Below, piece by piece: positions 34,452 to 43,368 of a stretch of 64,000 nucleotides of DNA. The notes under the pieces are model-generated. The model saw nothing but the letters and a program-made list of their open reading frames with translations, ran no database searches and was not told the origin of the DNA. Position 1 is the first letter of the stretch. Each line of letters opens with the position of its first letter. The DNA comes from Halothiobacillus sp045689735 (GTDB lineage Bacteria > Pseudomonadota > Gammaproteobacteria > Halothiobacillales > Halothiobacillaceae): positions 1,984,001 through 2,048,000 of the forward strand of contig NZ_CP142685.1 in the NCBI RefSeq assembly GCF_045689735.1. Direction: 5' to 3'. The translations under genes and the position numbers were made by a program.

Positions 34452-36818
34452 TCAGGGCAGCGCCGTCACCTGAACCAGGCGACTGTCCGCCCGACCATGA
34501 TCATCGACCGCCGTGACGGTGAAACTGCCCGCCTTGGCCGGATGCCAGAACAGCGGTTCCGTCGGTGCGCGCGCGCCGAGATAACTCCGATCGGCAAACC
34601 AGTACAGTGTGTGAACATCGGCATCCGTATCCGCCGTCAGCGCAATCCGGTCGTGCGCGGGATCCGCCACGCGCAGGGCATACACACTGCCCGTCAACGG
34701 GGAAGTGATGCGCGGCGCGGCACCGCCATCCGTCGTATCCCCGCACTGCGGCGCGCGCGGGGGCGCCCTGCGCGGGATTCCGGCGGCCGCGAACACCTGC
34801 TGCAACTCGCTCGGCCAGAATTCAAACACCCGCTGCTCATCGCGGGTCGGATCATACGGCGGGCACACCGCCTTGCCGGTCACTTTATCCACCCAGACCG
34901 GGCGGTACACCGTATCAACCGCAATCGGCGATACGCCGGGAATGAACCAGCTACTGCCGCGCCGGGGGCACCATACCGTGGGCAACGCCCCGCTCGATAA
35001 GCACACCGCCACCCGCTTGAGCCGAGCAGGCACCGTATCCGGCAAGGGTGCCAACGCGGGCGTGCTGGCCTGCACCGCATGAATGATGTTGAAAAACAGC
35101 GGCGCGGCCGCATCCCCGCCGACCAGCGCCGGGTTGGGGCTACCATCAAAATTGCCCACCCAAACGATCAGGACATAGGGACCGAACAGCCCGGCGCTCC
35201 AAGCATCGCGAAAACTCGACGAGGTGCCGGTTTTCCACGCAACGGGCAGGCGGCTCGGCTGGCCGGTCGGCGCGAGCAGGGGGGGCGGATTCTGCTGCAA
35301 AATATCGCGCACCATGTAACTTGCGGCCGCACTCAACAAATGCGGGGCGCGGGTCGTCTCAGGCGTGGACTTAAGCCAGCGCAGCGGCTTGAGCACGCCA
35401 TCGTTGGCGAGCAGGGCATACAGCCGCGCCATCTCCTGCACGGTGATCTCGCCGCCCCCAAGCACCAGCGCCAGGCCGTAATGCGATTCTGGCGCCATGT
35501 TCGACACACCGGCCAGGCGCAGAAAATCATAAAAGCTGGGGTGATCGAGCGCGGCCGCCACGGTGATCGCCGGAATATTCCGGCTGCGAATCAGGGCTTG
35601 AGTCGCCGTGATCGGCCCCTCGAAACGGCCATCGAAATTTTCCGGATGATACGGGCCGAACGCGGTCGGCACATCACGCAGCACGGTAGCCGGAATCAGC
35701 ACCCCCTGATCGAACCCCAGCCCATAAATGAACGGCTTGAGGGCGGAACCCGGCGAGCGCTTGGCATTCGTCCCATTGACCTGCCCATCGATCTCGGGGT
35801 CGAAATAATCGGCCGAACCGATCATCGCCTTGATGCCCATATCGCGCACATCGACCAACAGCGCCGCCGCATTGTGGATGCCCTGGCTCCGTCTTTGCCG
35901 GACAAACGCCTGCACCTGACGCTGCAGAATGCGCTGCAACCGAAGATCCAGCGTGGTGCGGAGCCAATGCTCTGCAGGCGCGCCGCCTCCGACCATGGAG
36001 CCCTGCTGCGCGAGCAACTGATCGACAAACCAGGGCGCACGGAACGGCAAAGCCGTCGTGGAGCGCATCACCAGGGGCAACGCGAACAGCGCCGCTACCT
36101 CGTCGGGGACGGGATCGTGCTGCTGCCAGCGGGCAAACAGGCGATTGCGCGCCGCAATCAAGGCCGGATTTGCCCGCCCCTGCGTGATTTTGCCCCGCAA
36201 GCTCGGATTCTGCGGCAGCACCGCCAGGGTCAGCGCCTCCGGCAGGCTGAGTTCAGCCGGGGGGTGATTGAAGTAAATCAGACTGGCCGCCCCCACGCCC
36301 TGCACATTGCCGCCAAATGGCGCGTAGTTCAGATAGGCAGTCAGAATCTCCGTTTTGGAATAGGTCAGCTCCAGCTGGATGGCTCGGGCAATCTGAATGA
36401 GCTTGCCTTGCGGACTGCGCGTATCGAGCGACCACAGCAGCCGGGCGAGCTGCATGGTGATGGTCGAGCCCCCCTGCGGATGCTGGCGCAGCACATAGGT
36501 TTTGAACGCGCCCCGCAGCAAACTGAAGGGATTAAAGCCCGGTTCCCAATAAAAATACCGGTCTTCATGCAGCAAAATCGCCTGCGTCAGGCGGGGAGAA
36601 ATCTCGTTCAGCGGCGTCCACAACCGGTATTGCTGGTCGCTGGCCAAGGTCAAACGCAGCAGATTGCCCCGGTCATCCAAAACGGCGGTCGATTCCGGCA
36701 GCCATTGCGACAAGGGCGGGTGAGGCCGCTGATGCAGGTAGGTGCGCAACCCGACGAGCCCCGCCGCCAGCAGAACCAGGGCGAAAATCGCCGCCCAGAC
36801 GACGCGTCGCAGGCGCAT
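34452..36818 (-). CDS. pbpC: Penicillin-binding protein 1C
   Basis: Bifunctional peptidoglycan synthase, 788 residues from the ATG at 36818; a GTG at 36854 would overlap the upstream gene. An N-terminal anchor (about 5-26) precedes the GT51 domain with catalytic HEDRYF (84-89) and GGSTITMQLAR (116-126). The transpeptidase has the active-site Ser in RSPGSALKPF, SRN in LIRSRNIPAI and KTGTS. A C-terminal biPBP domain (about the last 100 residues, ITSPLTGSVYALR...LYWFADRS) is typical of PBP1C. It follows the alpha-2-macroglobulin gene by 10 bases, the conserved yfhM-pbpC pair thought to repair the wall after attack by proteases. Confidence 0.94.
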   Translation of the reverse strand: MRLRRVVWAAIFALVLLAAGLVGLRTYLHQRPHPPLSQWLPESTAVLDDRGNLLRLTLASDQQYRLWTPLNEISPRLTQAILLHEDRYFYWEPGFNPFSLLRGAFKTYVLRQHPQGGSTITMQLARLLWSLDTRSPQGKLIQIARAIQLELTYSKTEILTAYLNYAPFGGNVQGVGAASLIYFNHPPAELSLPEALTLAVLPQNPSLRGKITQGRANPALIAARNRLFARWQQHDPVPDEVAALFALPLVMRSTTALPFRAPWFVDQLLAQQGSMVGGGAPAEHWLRTTLDLRLQRILQRQVQAFVRQRRSQGIHNAAALLVDVRDMGIKAMIGSADYFDPEIDGQVNGTNAKRSPGSALKPFIYGLGFDQGVLIPATVLRDVPTAFGPYHPENFDGRFEGPITATQALIRSRNIPAITVAAALDHPSFYDFLRLAGVSNMAPESHYGLALVLGGGEITVQEMARLYALLANDGVLKPLRWLKSTPETTRAPHLLSAAASYMVRDILQQNPPPLLAPTGQPSRLPVAWKTGTSSSFRDAWSAGLFGPYVLIVWVGNFDGSPNPALVGGDAAAPLFFNIIHAVQASTPALAPLPDTVPARLKRVAVCLSSGALPTVWCPRRGSSWFIPGVSPIAVDTVYRPVWVDKVTGKAVCPPYDPTRDEQRVFEFWPSELQQVFAAAGIPRRAPPRAPQCGDTTDGGAAPRITSPLTGSVYALRVADPAHDRIALTADTDADVHTLYWFADRSYLGARAPTEPLFWHPAKAGSFTVTAVDDHGRADSRLVQVTALP

Positions 36819-36828
36819 GCAGGCCGAA

Positions 36829-39800
36829 TCACTGCCCAGAGGGCGGGGCAGCACCGACGGCAGGATCGGCAGGCGCGGGCACCGTCGTCACCCGAACCGG
36901 TGTCTCCGCAGGCGGCTCCGTCACCGTCAACGCCCCACCCCCCGGCGTCAAGGCATGAATCTCCCGGTCATACATCGACTCGGCATAGATCGGCGGCTCA
37001 ATGAACCGCCCGGCCGTCATGGCGCGAATACGGTAGCGATATTGCTGCACGCCGTCGGTCGCCGTCGCATAGATCAGCACCCGATCCTCGCGCGGTTCAA
37101 CATAACTCACCGCCATATCGCTGCCGGGCTGGGCGAGCGTATCGACAAAGCCCGCGTCCCCGGCTTCGGTGGCATCCCCAGCGGAGGCATCGCCGGAACC
37201 ATTGCCGGCAGAATCGTCGGGCGCGGACGCATCCGTCGCCGGGTCGGCGGCGGGGGGATTATTCACCACCTCGAAACCGCCCGGCAGAATATCGACGATC
37301 GCCACATCGCCCACCGACGCCTGCCCCAGCGCCCGCAGACGCACCGTCACCGTCAGGGCTTGTCCCAAGGCCACCTGCGTCACCGGCTTGCCCGCGTCAT
37401 CGGTGTATTCGCGCCAGACTTCCAACCCCTGTTTCACCGCTTTTTGCGGGGGATGGCGGTCATACCCCGAGACCACCAGCGAGTACCAGGCGGGCGCGGG
37501 CGCGCTATCCGCCACGCTGAACCGCAATGCCTGGGCGGTTGGCGCCAGGTGCCCCAATACCAGCGCGCCCTGCGTTTGACCGAACGGCGTGAACGCATCG
37601 CTGCCGCTTCCTAATTGCTGCGCCATCGATAGACCCGAGGTCGGCACCTGTCCCTGCGGCAGGTTGGCCAGCGCTTGCAGCAACAACGCCGCCGAGAGGG
37701 TGTTGAAGCGGTTCTGGCCAATTGCCTGCGCCAGTCGCTCCACCACGGCCGGAGGCAACTTCGCCGCCAGCGCAGGAAATTGCTGCTCGACCATCCACAA
37801 GGTTTGCGCCTGGGTAATCAGCGGATCGTTGTAGTCCGCATACACCCAGGGTGCCGAGGCGGGGCGCGCTTGGCTGAGCGCCGCCCAGGGCGCGGCAATC
37901 ATCTGGTTGGCAATCTGATCCTGTTGCAGGAGCCGGTAGGCACCCGCCAGATACACCGCCGCGAGATCGGTTTTCCAAACAGCGGGATATTGCGTTTCCA
38001 GGGCTTGCTGCACCGCCGCAATCAGGTTCGTCGTCACCTGACCGGACGCCGTGAGCAGATAAATCGCAAACGCGCGGGCGCGCAGCCCCGCCAGCGTATC
38101 GCTTGAGTCATCGGCAGCCAGCGCGCTCAGGTAGGCCAACCCGTGATCGAGCATATCCGCCGGTACCCGCACGCCCGCTTGCCGCGCTTGCAGCATGAAC
38201 GACAGGGCATAGACCGAAACGAACGGATCTGCATCCGGGGTCGCCGCCCACAGACCAAAGCCGCCCTCGCTGTTCTGCCGCGTCCGCAAGGTCGCCAAAG
38301 CTTGCGCCAGGGACGCCGGGGCACGCGCCGCCGCCGCCGCACTTTCGGCGAACTCCGGGCGGGCGGCGGCAATCAGCGCCGGTGTTGCCGCCGAGATGAT
38401 CTGCTCCGAACAATAGTTGCCGTAGTGTGTCAGGTAGGCTTCCAGCCCACGCATCAACACCAGCGGCAGATACGACAGCGCCGCCTGCCGCTCGCCCAGC
38501 TCGGGGAAGACTTCCCGCAGGGGGCTCAGCGTGGCCTGCTGTCCGGGCAGAATCCGTCCCACTTGTACGGCGGTCTGGAAGGGCACCGCCGGGCGAATCG
38601 AGACCGACATCTGCCGCGTGGCGGTTTTATCGCCCAGGCTGGCGGTAAAGCGCAGCGGCACCGCGCCCAACTGCGCCCCGGCCGTAAGATTGAACTGCAC
38701 GAGACCCGATTTGCCCGGCGCGAGCGCTAACGACTGTACGGCATTGCCGGTGACGGTAAACCCGGCACCCGCATCCAGCGCCACCCGAATTGGCTGCGTC
38801 GCCTCGGGCGATTGGGGATCAGGCGCGAGATTGTTGGTCACGCTCACGCTGGCGGTAAAGGCATCCCCCGGCGCCACGGCAGCGGGCAGATTCGGTGAGA
38901 GCACAAAATCACCGCGCACCGTGGTATCCGTTTGGGCGATGCCGATTTTCTCCGGCGTCACCGCCACCACCATCACCTTGAGCGCACCATTGAAGGAATC
39001 GGGCACGGTATAACTGAATGTCCGATCCCCATTGACCGGCACGATGCCCGACCAATACGCCACCGGCGCTTCATGCTTGCGCTTGAAGGGATTGAGCTGC
39101 TGCTGACCCTGCGCGTCCGCATCCCCGCCCGTGCGGCTCACGGCCGTCAACTGGGTGAACGAGGGCAGCAGCAAATCCAGAATCTGCGAGGAGCTGACCT
39201 GCAACATCCGCTTGCGGTAGAAATAATCCAGCGGATCTTCCAGCTGGTAATTGGCCACCTGCAAAATACCTTGATCAACCGCGAACAGCGCGACTTGCGC
39301 CGGGTCAGCGGTATGCACCGTCATGTTCACGGTTTGCCCGGGCTTGATCAGCGCGGGGGCGGAAACCGTCACCGCCTCGCGGTGCGCGCCGACATCCACC
39401 GAGAACGGCATCACGCCATAGCTGAGCGGGCTCATGTAAATCTCGGGCGAGGCCGGATCGCGCAAGAACTGCACCGTCACATAGCCATTGCCTTCGAATC
39501 CTTTGGGCACGGTGATGTACTGCACGGAGCTGGCGGTCTCGCTGTGGAACCAGGCATAGGCATAGACCTTGTCGCGCTCGATGGTGATCAACCCACTGCC
39601 CGCATAGGGCGCGCGAATCGCCACCGCGATGCGATCGCCCGGCGCGTAGTCCTTTTTATCCAGCGCGAGTTGCAGCTCGGCATTGCGTTCCAGCGAACGG
39701 CTGACATTCGCATCGCCCGCCACCGTGAAATCCACCCGATTGAGCGGCGTGCCGTTGGCCGCTTCGATGACCAGCGCGAACCGCCCGGGTTGCGTGGTCG

Positions 39801-42800
39801 GCAGGGCAAAGTCCGTGCCGCCCGCCGCGAGCGCAAGGGGCACCCGGCTGACGACGCTTTCCTTGAGTTTCGATTCATATTGATACGCGCCCGAGTCCTG
39901 CCGCGTGAGCACCGAAACATATTGCCGCGACAGAATTACCGCCTGCAAACCCGGCACCGCAATCGACTGGAGCGAGGGATCGACCGCGATCAGGCGCACC
40001 GACCGCGCCGTATCCCGCGGGATGAAATCCAGCGCGCCATCGGTTTTGAGGCCGATGAGATAATCCGCGCTCGACACCAGCGCGGTTGCCGCAGCCGCCA
40101 CATTCCGGCCACTGCCCGGCTCGAACACCTGCGCGTAGAACCGCAGCGCGTAGGTCGCTGGCGCAAAGCTGGACAGATCCAGCGGAAAATCCGCCGTCCC
40201 CTGGTCGTTGGTCGTCTGTTCCTGCAGGGTTTCGGTGTACCCCTCCTTGGCATGCTGCGGATCGTAGAACTGGTAGTCCTTCCAGGCGGCAAAGGCGGGG
40301 AAGGCCGGCCGCAGTGTCAGCGTCGCCGTCACCCGGCGCGAAGCCGCCGGCGTACCATACAGGGTATGCGCGTCGATCACGGCCTGCAGCGCGTTGGGCT
40401 TGATCCAACCTGCCGTCATCGCGGGCGAGAGCCGCGCGGTCACCCGCGTCTGATCCGGCTCGAATTCCTTGACCTGCACGGTGGTCGAACCCAGCAGCAC
40501 CTCATCATCGTGCGGACGGATCAGATACAGGTTCACCGTCCAGCTACCGGTCGGTGCCGTATCCGCCGGGGTGTAATCCCAGTCCATGAAGCCCGTTTGA
40601 TCGGGCGACACCTTCTGCCGAGTCACCGTCATGCCGCGCGGATCGACCAGCTCCAGCCGCAAGGGCAGGCCGGTCACCCGGTGTGCCCAGTCCGCCGCGC
40701 GCACGATCATGCCGATGTGCAGCGTCTCACCCGGCCGATACAGGCCGCGGTCCGAAAACAGATACGCACTCAGCGCAGTAGGCGATGCCTCATTGGGCGC
40801 GCCGCCGACATCAAAGCGGGAAAAATTCAGTTGCCGGTCACTGCTGCCAATCGGCAAAAACGAGAAATCCTGTCCATCGGCCGTGGCCACGGTCAACATC
40901 ACCGGCCGATTTTCGCGGACAAACCCGTTCAGCGTCGGGAAATGCACATGGCCTTGATCATCCGTTGTTCCTCCCAGCAGGGTCTTGCCATTCTCGGCCA
41001 CCACCATCACCACCGCGCCCGGCACCGGCTGCCCTGAACTCAGGGACTGCACGAACACATCCCGGCTGCCGTCGAGCGATTTTTTGCTGAGCAGACCGAG
41101 ATCGGTCACCACGATCAAACGGCTATCGCCCGGCGTGCCATCGGCATAACTGTTCACATCGAAGGGATCATTCCCGGCTTCCTCAGCAGGCGTCGTGGGA
41201 TCCGCCGGATTCCACGGGCGCAGCGTCAGCAGAAACACCCCGCGTTTGCGGCTGCTGCCCTGCCCGAGATACGGGCTCAAATCAAACCCGGCATAGGCCG
41301 CCTTGCTCGGATCCGTATTCGGCAGGCTTTGAGTTTCCGTAAACCGCTCGACCAGATGATCCGGGCTGATGCGCAGGCGCGGATGGGTGAAATCGCCCTC
41401 ATTGAGCGACACCAGATGCTGCAGCTGCGCCGGCAACAGCCGCGCAATCCCCAGCCGCACCCCCGGCAGATTGCGCGCCACCAGCGAGACCCGATGATCC
41501 CCAGCCAGCGGCAGCAACGCCCCCTGCCCCAGGAATTTGAGCGTTTGCGGATACGGGGGCACGGTGAGCACATAACTTTGTGGCTTCGCCAGTTGATACC
41601 CGCCAAACCCCACCAATCCCTTGTCGATCATCACGAACAACTGCCGGCCCGGCGGCGCCGTGAAGGTAAAGCCTTGCAAGCTGTCCCGATCGCGTTCCGT
41701 CGGCTGCAACCGCAGCGGCACGGGGGGCGCGCGCTGCAAGACCGCCTGCCCGACCATCGCGGGGTTCCAGGTATAGGGTTTTTGTCCCTGCGGCCCGGTG
41801 TCCGGCAACAGCCACGCCCGCACCCGGCGATTCACGGCCGTTCCCTCCACCGGTGCCGTGGTGTTGACGATCAGCGTCTGCTGCGGCTCGAAGCGCGCAT
41901 TGTCCACCAGCGAAATCCCCACCTGGCTGATCCCCAGGCTGTAGAGCCCAGGCACCTCGGCCTCGGCCGATAACGGCGCAGTCGTCCCCGCCCCACCCCG
42001 CGTACTCAGCACCCCTTTGGCCAAATCCAGCCGCAGCTTGCGCGCCTCGGGTGCCAACGACAGCGGCGCCGAATGCACAAATGCTGTGAGGTGACGCGGA
42101 TCGAAAGTCACCGTAAATGGCTCCTTGTCGCCCGGTACGAATACGCCCGGCTGCTTGGCATCCGGCCGCAGCGCCCGCAAGGTGACCGCCCGCTCGAACG
42201 AAGCGGCATCGACCGGATACGGGAATTGCACCGCAAAAATGACCGACTTTTTCAACGGATCCTGCGGGTCTTGATAAAACGCCGCGCTCTGCAACGAGGC
42301 GGCCATCGGTTCCGTCGAAAAGGACCGATTCGTCTCGGCCAATCGCACCCCGGCTGCCGTCGCCACACCCGGCGTCAACGACAGCCGGATCCGCTGACCC
42401 ACCGGCCAGTCTTTGGCCGGGGTAAACACCAGGGATTGATCCCCCTGCCACAGCCACTGACCCGGCACGGGCGGATCGAGTGCGATCCCGGCGCTCGCCG
42501 GCTTATCCACCAAAGCGATCGGCGCCACCGAGGCCGAAAAATCCACCACCAAGGGGCTGACCTTGATCGGATCCTGCGTGTAATCCGTCACCGCCGGCGG
42601 GGTCAGCGTCACCGCCACCTTGGGCGGCTCGATCGGTTTGGGGCGATGCTGATACCACTGATAACCCCACCACCCCCCGGCCGCCGTTGCCGCAACCAAC
42701 AGCAACACCAGCAGCGCCCACAGCGGATGCCGCCGAGCCCCCTGGACACAGCCCTTCAACCAGCGCGGCGGCTGCCAGGACAAAGCGCCAAACAACGCCA

Positions 42801-42885
42801 CCCAGACCCGCCGCCACCCACTCCGGCGGGGCACCGATGGCGTGCTGGCAGATTCGGTCGAAGCAGGGGGCAATTCCGTCGTCAT
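36829..42885 (-). CDS. Bacterial alpha-2-macroglobulin (YfhM/MagD type)
   Basis: Giant periplasmic protease trap, 2018 residues. The ATG at 42885 is chosen because AAGGA lies eight bases upstream; the one nine bases earlier has no room for a ribosome site. A membrane anchor at about 55-77 (WALLVLLLVAATAAGGWW) follows a basic cytoplasmic tail, unlike the lipobox of E. coli YfhM. MG-type beta domains follow. The thioester motif CSEQ lies at 1492-1495, within YGNYCSEQ. An Asp/Ala/Ser/Gly-rich linker interrupts the C-terminal domain near residues 1890-1930. E. coli YfhM is about 1650 residues, so this is about 370 longer. Confidence 0.92.
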   Translation of the reverse strand: MTTELPPASTESASTPSVPRRSGWRRVWVALFGALSWQPPRWLKGCVQGARRHPLWALLVLLLVAATAAGGWWGYQWYQHRPKPIEPPKVAVTLTPPAVTDYTQDPIKVSPLVVDFSASVAPIALVDKPASAGIALDPPVPGQWLWQGDQSLVFTPAKDWPVGQRIRLSLTPGVATAAGVRLAETNRSFSTEPMAASLQSAAFYQDPQDPLKKSVIFAVQFPYPVDAASFERAVTLRALRPDAKQPGVFVPGDKEPFTVTFDPRHLTAFVHSAPLSLAPEARKLRLDLAKGVLSTRGGAGTTAPLSAEAEVPGLYSLGISQVGISLVDNARFEPQQTLIVNTTAPVEGTAVNRRVRAWLLPDTGPQGQKPYTWNPAMVGQAVLQRAPPVPLRLQPTERDRDSLQGFTFTAPPGRQLFVMIDKGLVGFGGYQLAKPQSYVLTVPPYPQTLKFLGQGALLPLAGDHRVSLVARNLPGVRLGIARLLPAQLQHLVSLNEGDFTHPRLRISPDHLVERFTETQSLPNTDPSKAAYAGFDLSPYLGQGSSRKRGVFLLTLRPWNPADPTTPAEEAGNDPFDVNSYADGTPGDSRLIVVTDLGLLSKKSLDGSRDVFVQSLSSGQPVPGAVVMVVAENGKTLLGGTTDDQGHVHFPTLNGFVRENRPVMLTVATADGQDFSFLPIGSSDRQLNFSRFDVGGAPNEASPTALSAYLFSDRGLYRPGETLHIGMIVRAADWAHRVTGLPLRLELVDPRGMTVTRQKVSPDQTGFMDWDYTPADTAPTGSWTVNLYLIRPHDDEVLLGSTTVQVKEFEPDQTRVTARLSPAMTAGWIKPNALQAVIDAHTLYGTPAASRRVTATLTLRPAFPAFAAWKDYQFYDPQHAKEGYTETLQEQTTNDQGTADFPLDLSSFAPATYALRFYAQVFEPGSGRNVAAAATALVSSADYLIGLKTDGALDFIPRDTARSVRLIAVDPSLQSIAVPGLQAVILSRQYVSVLTRQDSGAYQYESKLKESVVSRVPLALAAGGTDFALPTTQPGRFALVIEAANGTPLNRVDFTVAGDANVSRSLERNAELQLALDKKDYAPGDRIAVAIRAPYAGSGLITIERDKVYAYAWFHSETASSVQYITVPKGFEGNGYVTVQFLRDPASPEIYMSPLSYGVMPFSVDVGAHREAVTVSAPALIKPGQTVNMTVHTADPAQVALFAVDQGILQVANYQLEDPLDYFYRKRMLQVSSSQILDLLLPSFTQLTAVSRTGGDADAQGQQQLNPFKRKHEAPVAYWSGIVPVNGDRTFSYTVPDSFNGALKVMVVAVTPEKIGIAQTDTTVRGDFVLSPNLPAAVAPGDAFTASVSVTNNLAPDPQSPEATQPIRVALDAGAGFTVTGNAVQSLALAPGKSGLVQFNLTAGAQLGAVPLRFTASLGDKTATRQMSVSIRPAVPFQTAVQVGRILPGQQATLSPLREVFPELGERQAALSYLPLVLMRGLEAYLTHYGNYCSEQIISAATPALIAAARPEFAESAAAAARAPASLAQALATLRTRQNSEGGFGLWAATPDADPFVSVYALSFMLQARQAGVRVPADMLDHGLAYLSALAADDSSDTLAGLRARAFAIYLLTASGQVTTNLIAAVQQALETQYPAVWKTDLAAVYLAGAYRLLQQDQIANQMIAAPWAALSQARPASAPWVYADYNDPLITQAQTLWMVEQQFPALAAKLPPAVVERLAQAIGQNRFNTLSAALLLQALANLPQGQVPTSGLSMAQQLGSGSDAFTPFGQTQGALVLGHLAPTAQALRFSVADSAPAPAWYSLVVSGYDRHPPQKAVKQGLEVWREYTDDAGKPVTQVALGQALTVTVRLRALGQASVGDVAIVDILPGGFEVVNNPPAADPATDASAPDDSAGNGSGDASAGDATEAGDAGFVDTLAQPGSDMAVSYVEPREDRVLIYATATDGVQQYRYRIRAMTAGRFIEPPIYAESMYDREIHALTPGGGALTVTEPPAETPVRVTTVPAPADPAVGAAPPSGQ

Positions 42886-43364
42886 ATGCGCCATCCTTGG
42901 TCAGCCGGAAAAATGACCGGTATCCCGCACATGATACCAGCCGGGCGCGGAATCCTTACGCCGGCAGACGATCCTTCCCTGCATTGCACCACCCTGCGTC
43001 ATCGACACCCCGATGCCGCGCAAATCGCATCAATTTCATGCAAGCCCCTCACGGTGGCGCTCGACCGACCCCGATTCCGCCTAAACACAGGGTGCTGGCA
43101 CTAAAGTTGCTTGAGGCACACTGCGCTCCAACGGCGGAGCGTGTTCGACAACGGCGTCTGCGTTCTGGTGCGGCAACTCCCCGCTCACCAGCCAGGCGCG
43201 TTTTTTTTGGAGAAACTTTCGATGAACCGCAGGCCAGCCCTCAACGCGCGCCCGGTGGATCGGTGCGGCGCCTCAGCCCACCGACCCTGCCACGCCCCTT
43301 CGTCGAAAGCACGCATCAATCGACCGGGAACCAAATATAACACCATGTTTTCACGAGGTATCTC
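42886..43364. other. 479-bp divergent intergenic region with sigma-54 promoter and possible leader ORF
   Basis: It separates the minus-strand macroglobulin gene from the plus-strand CheA-like operon. On the plus strand it holds a -24/-12 element (43095-43112), a small hairpin CGCTCC-N6-GGAGCG near 43124-43141, an eight-T run at 43202-43209 and a 48-codon ORF with a ribosome site (43222-43368). The first 200 bases (42886-43094) show no clear feature; they could hold upstream activator sites and the macroglobulin promoter. Confidence 0.5.
43095..43112 (+). promoter_or_regulatory. Sigma-54 (RpoN) -24/-12 promoter
   Basis: CTGGCACTAAAGTTGCTT matches the consensus TGGCAC-N5-TTGC exactly in the two blocks. 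The invariant GG (43097-43098) and GC (43109-43110) are ten bases apart, as required. Transcription should begin near 43122, giving a leader of about 240 bases before the CheA-like gene. It would need an enhancer-binding activator that is not in the window. Confidence 0.7.
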
Positions 43365-43368
43365 ATGA
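43222..43368 (+). CDS. Possible 48-residue leader peptide before the CheA-like gene
   Basis: ATG at 43222 is preceded by GGAG nine bases upstream. The ORF reads MNRRPALNARPVDRCGASAH at its start and ends MFSRGIS. Its TGA overlaps the ATG of the kinase gene at 43365 (ATGA), as in coupled gene pairs. The composition is basic and Pro/Arg-rich, with no recognisable domain. It may be a real coupling peptide, or just a chance ORF in GC-rich leader DNA. Confidence 0.3.
   Translation: MNRRPALNARPVDRCGASAHRPCHAPSSKARINRPGTKYNTMFSRGIS

Noticed and set aside
42886..43364. Riboswitch or c-di-GMP aptamer in the long leader of the CheA-like operon
   Set aside because: Only a short hairpin CGCTCC/GGAGCG was seen; no conserved aptamer core was recognised.
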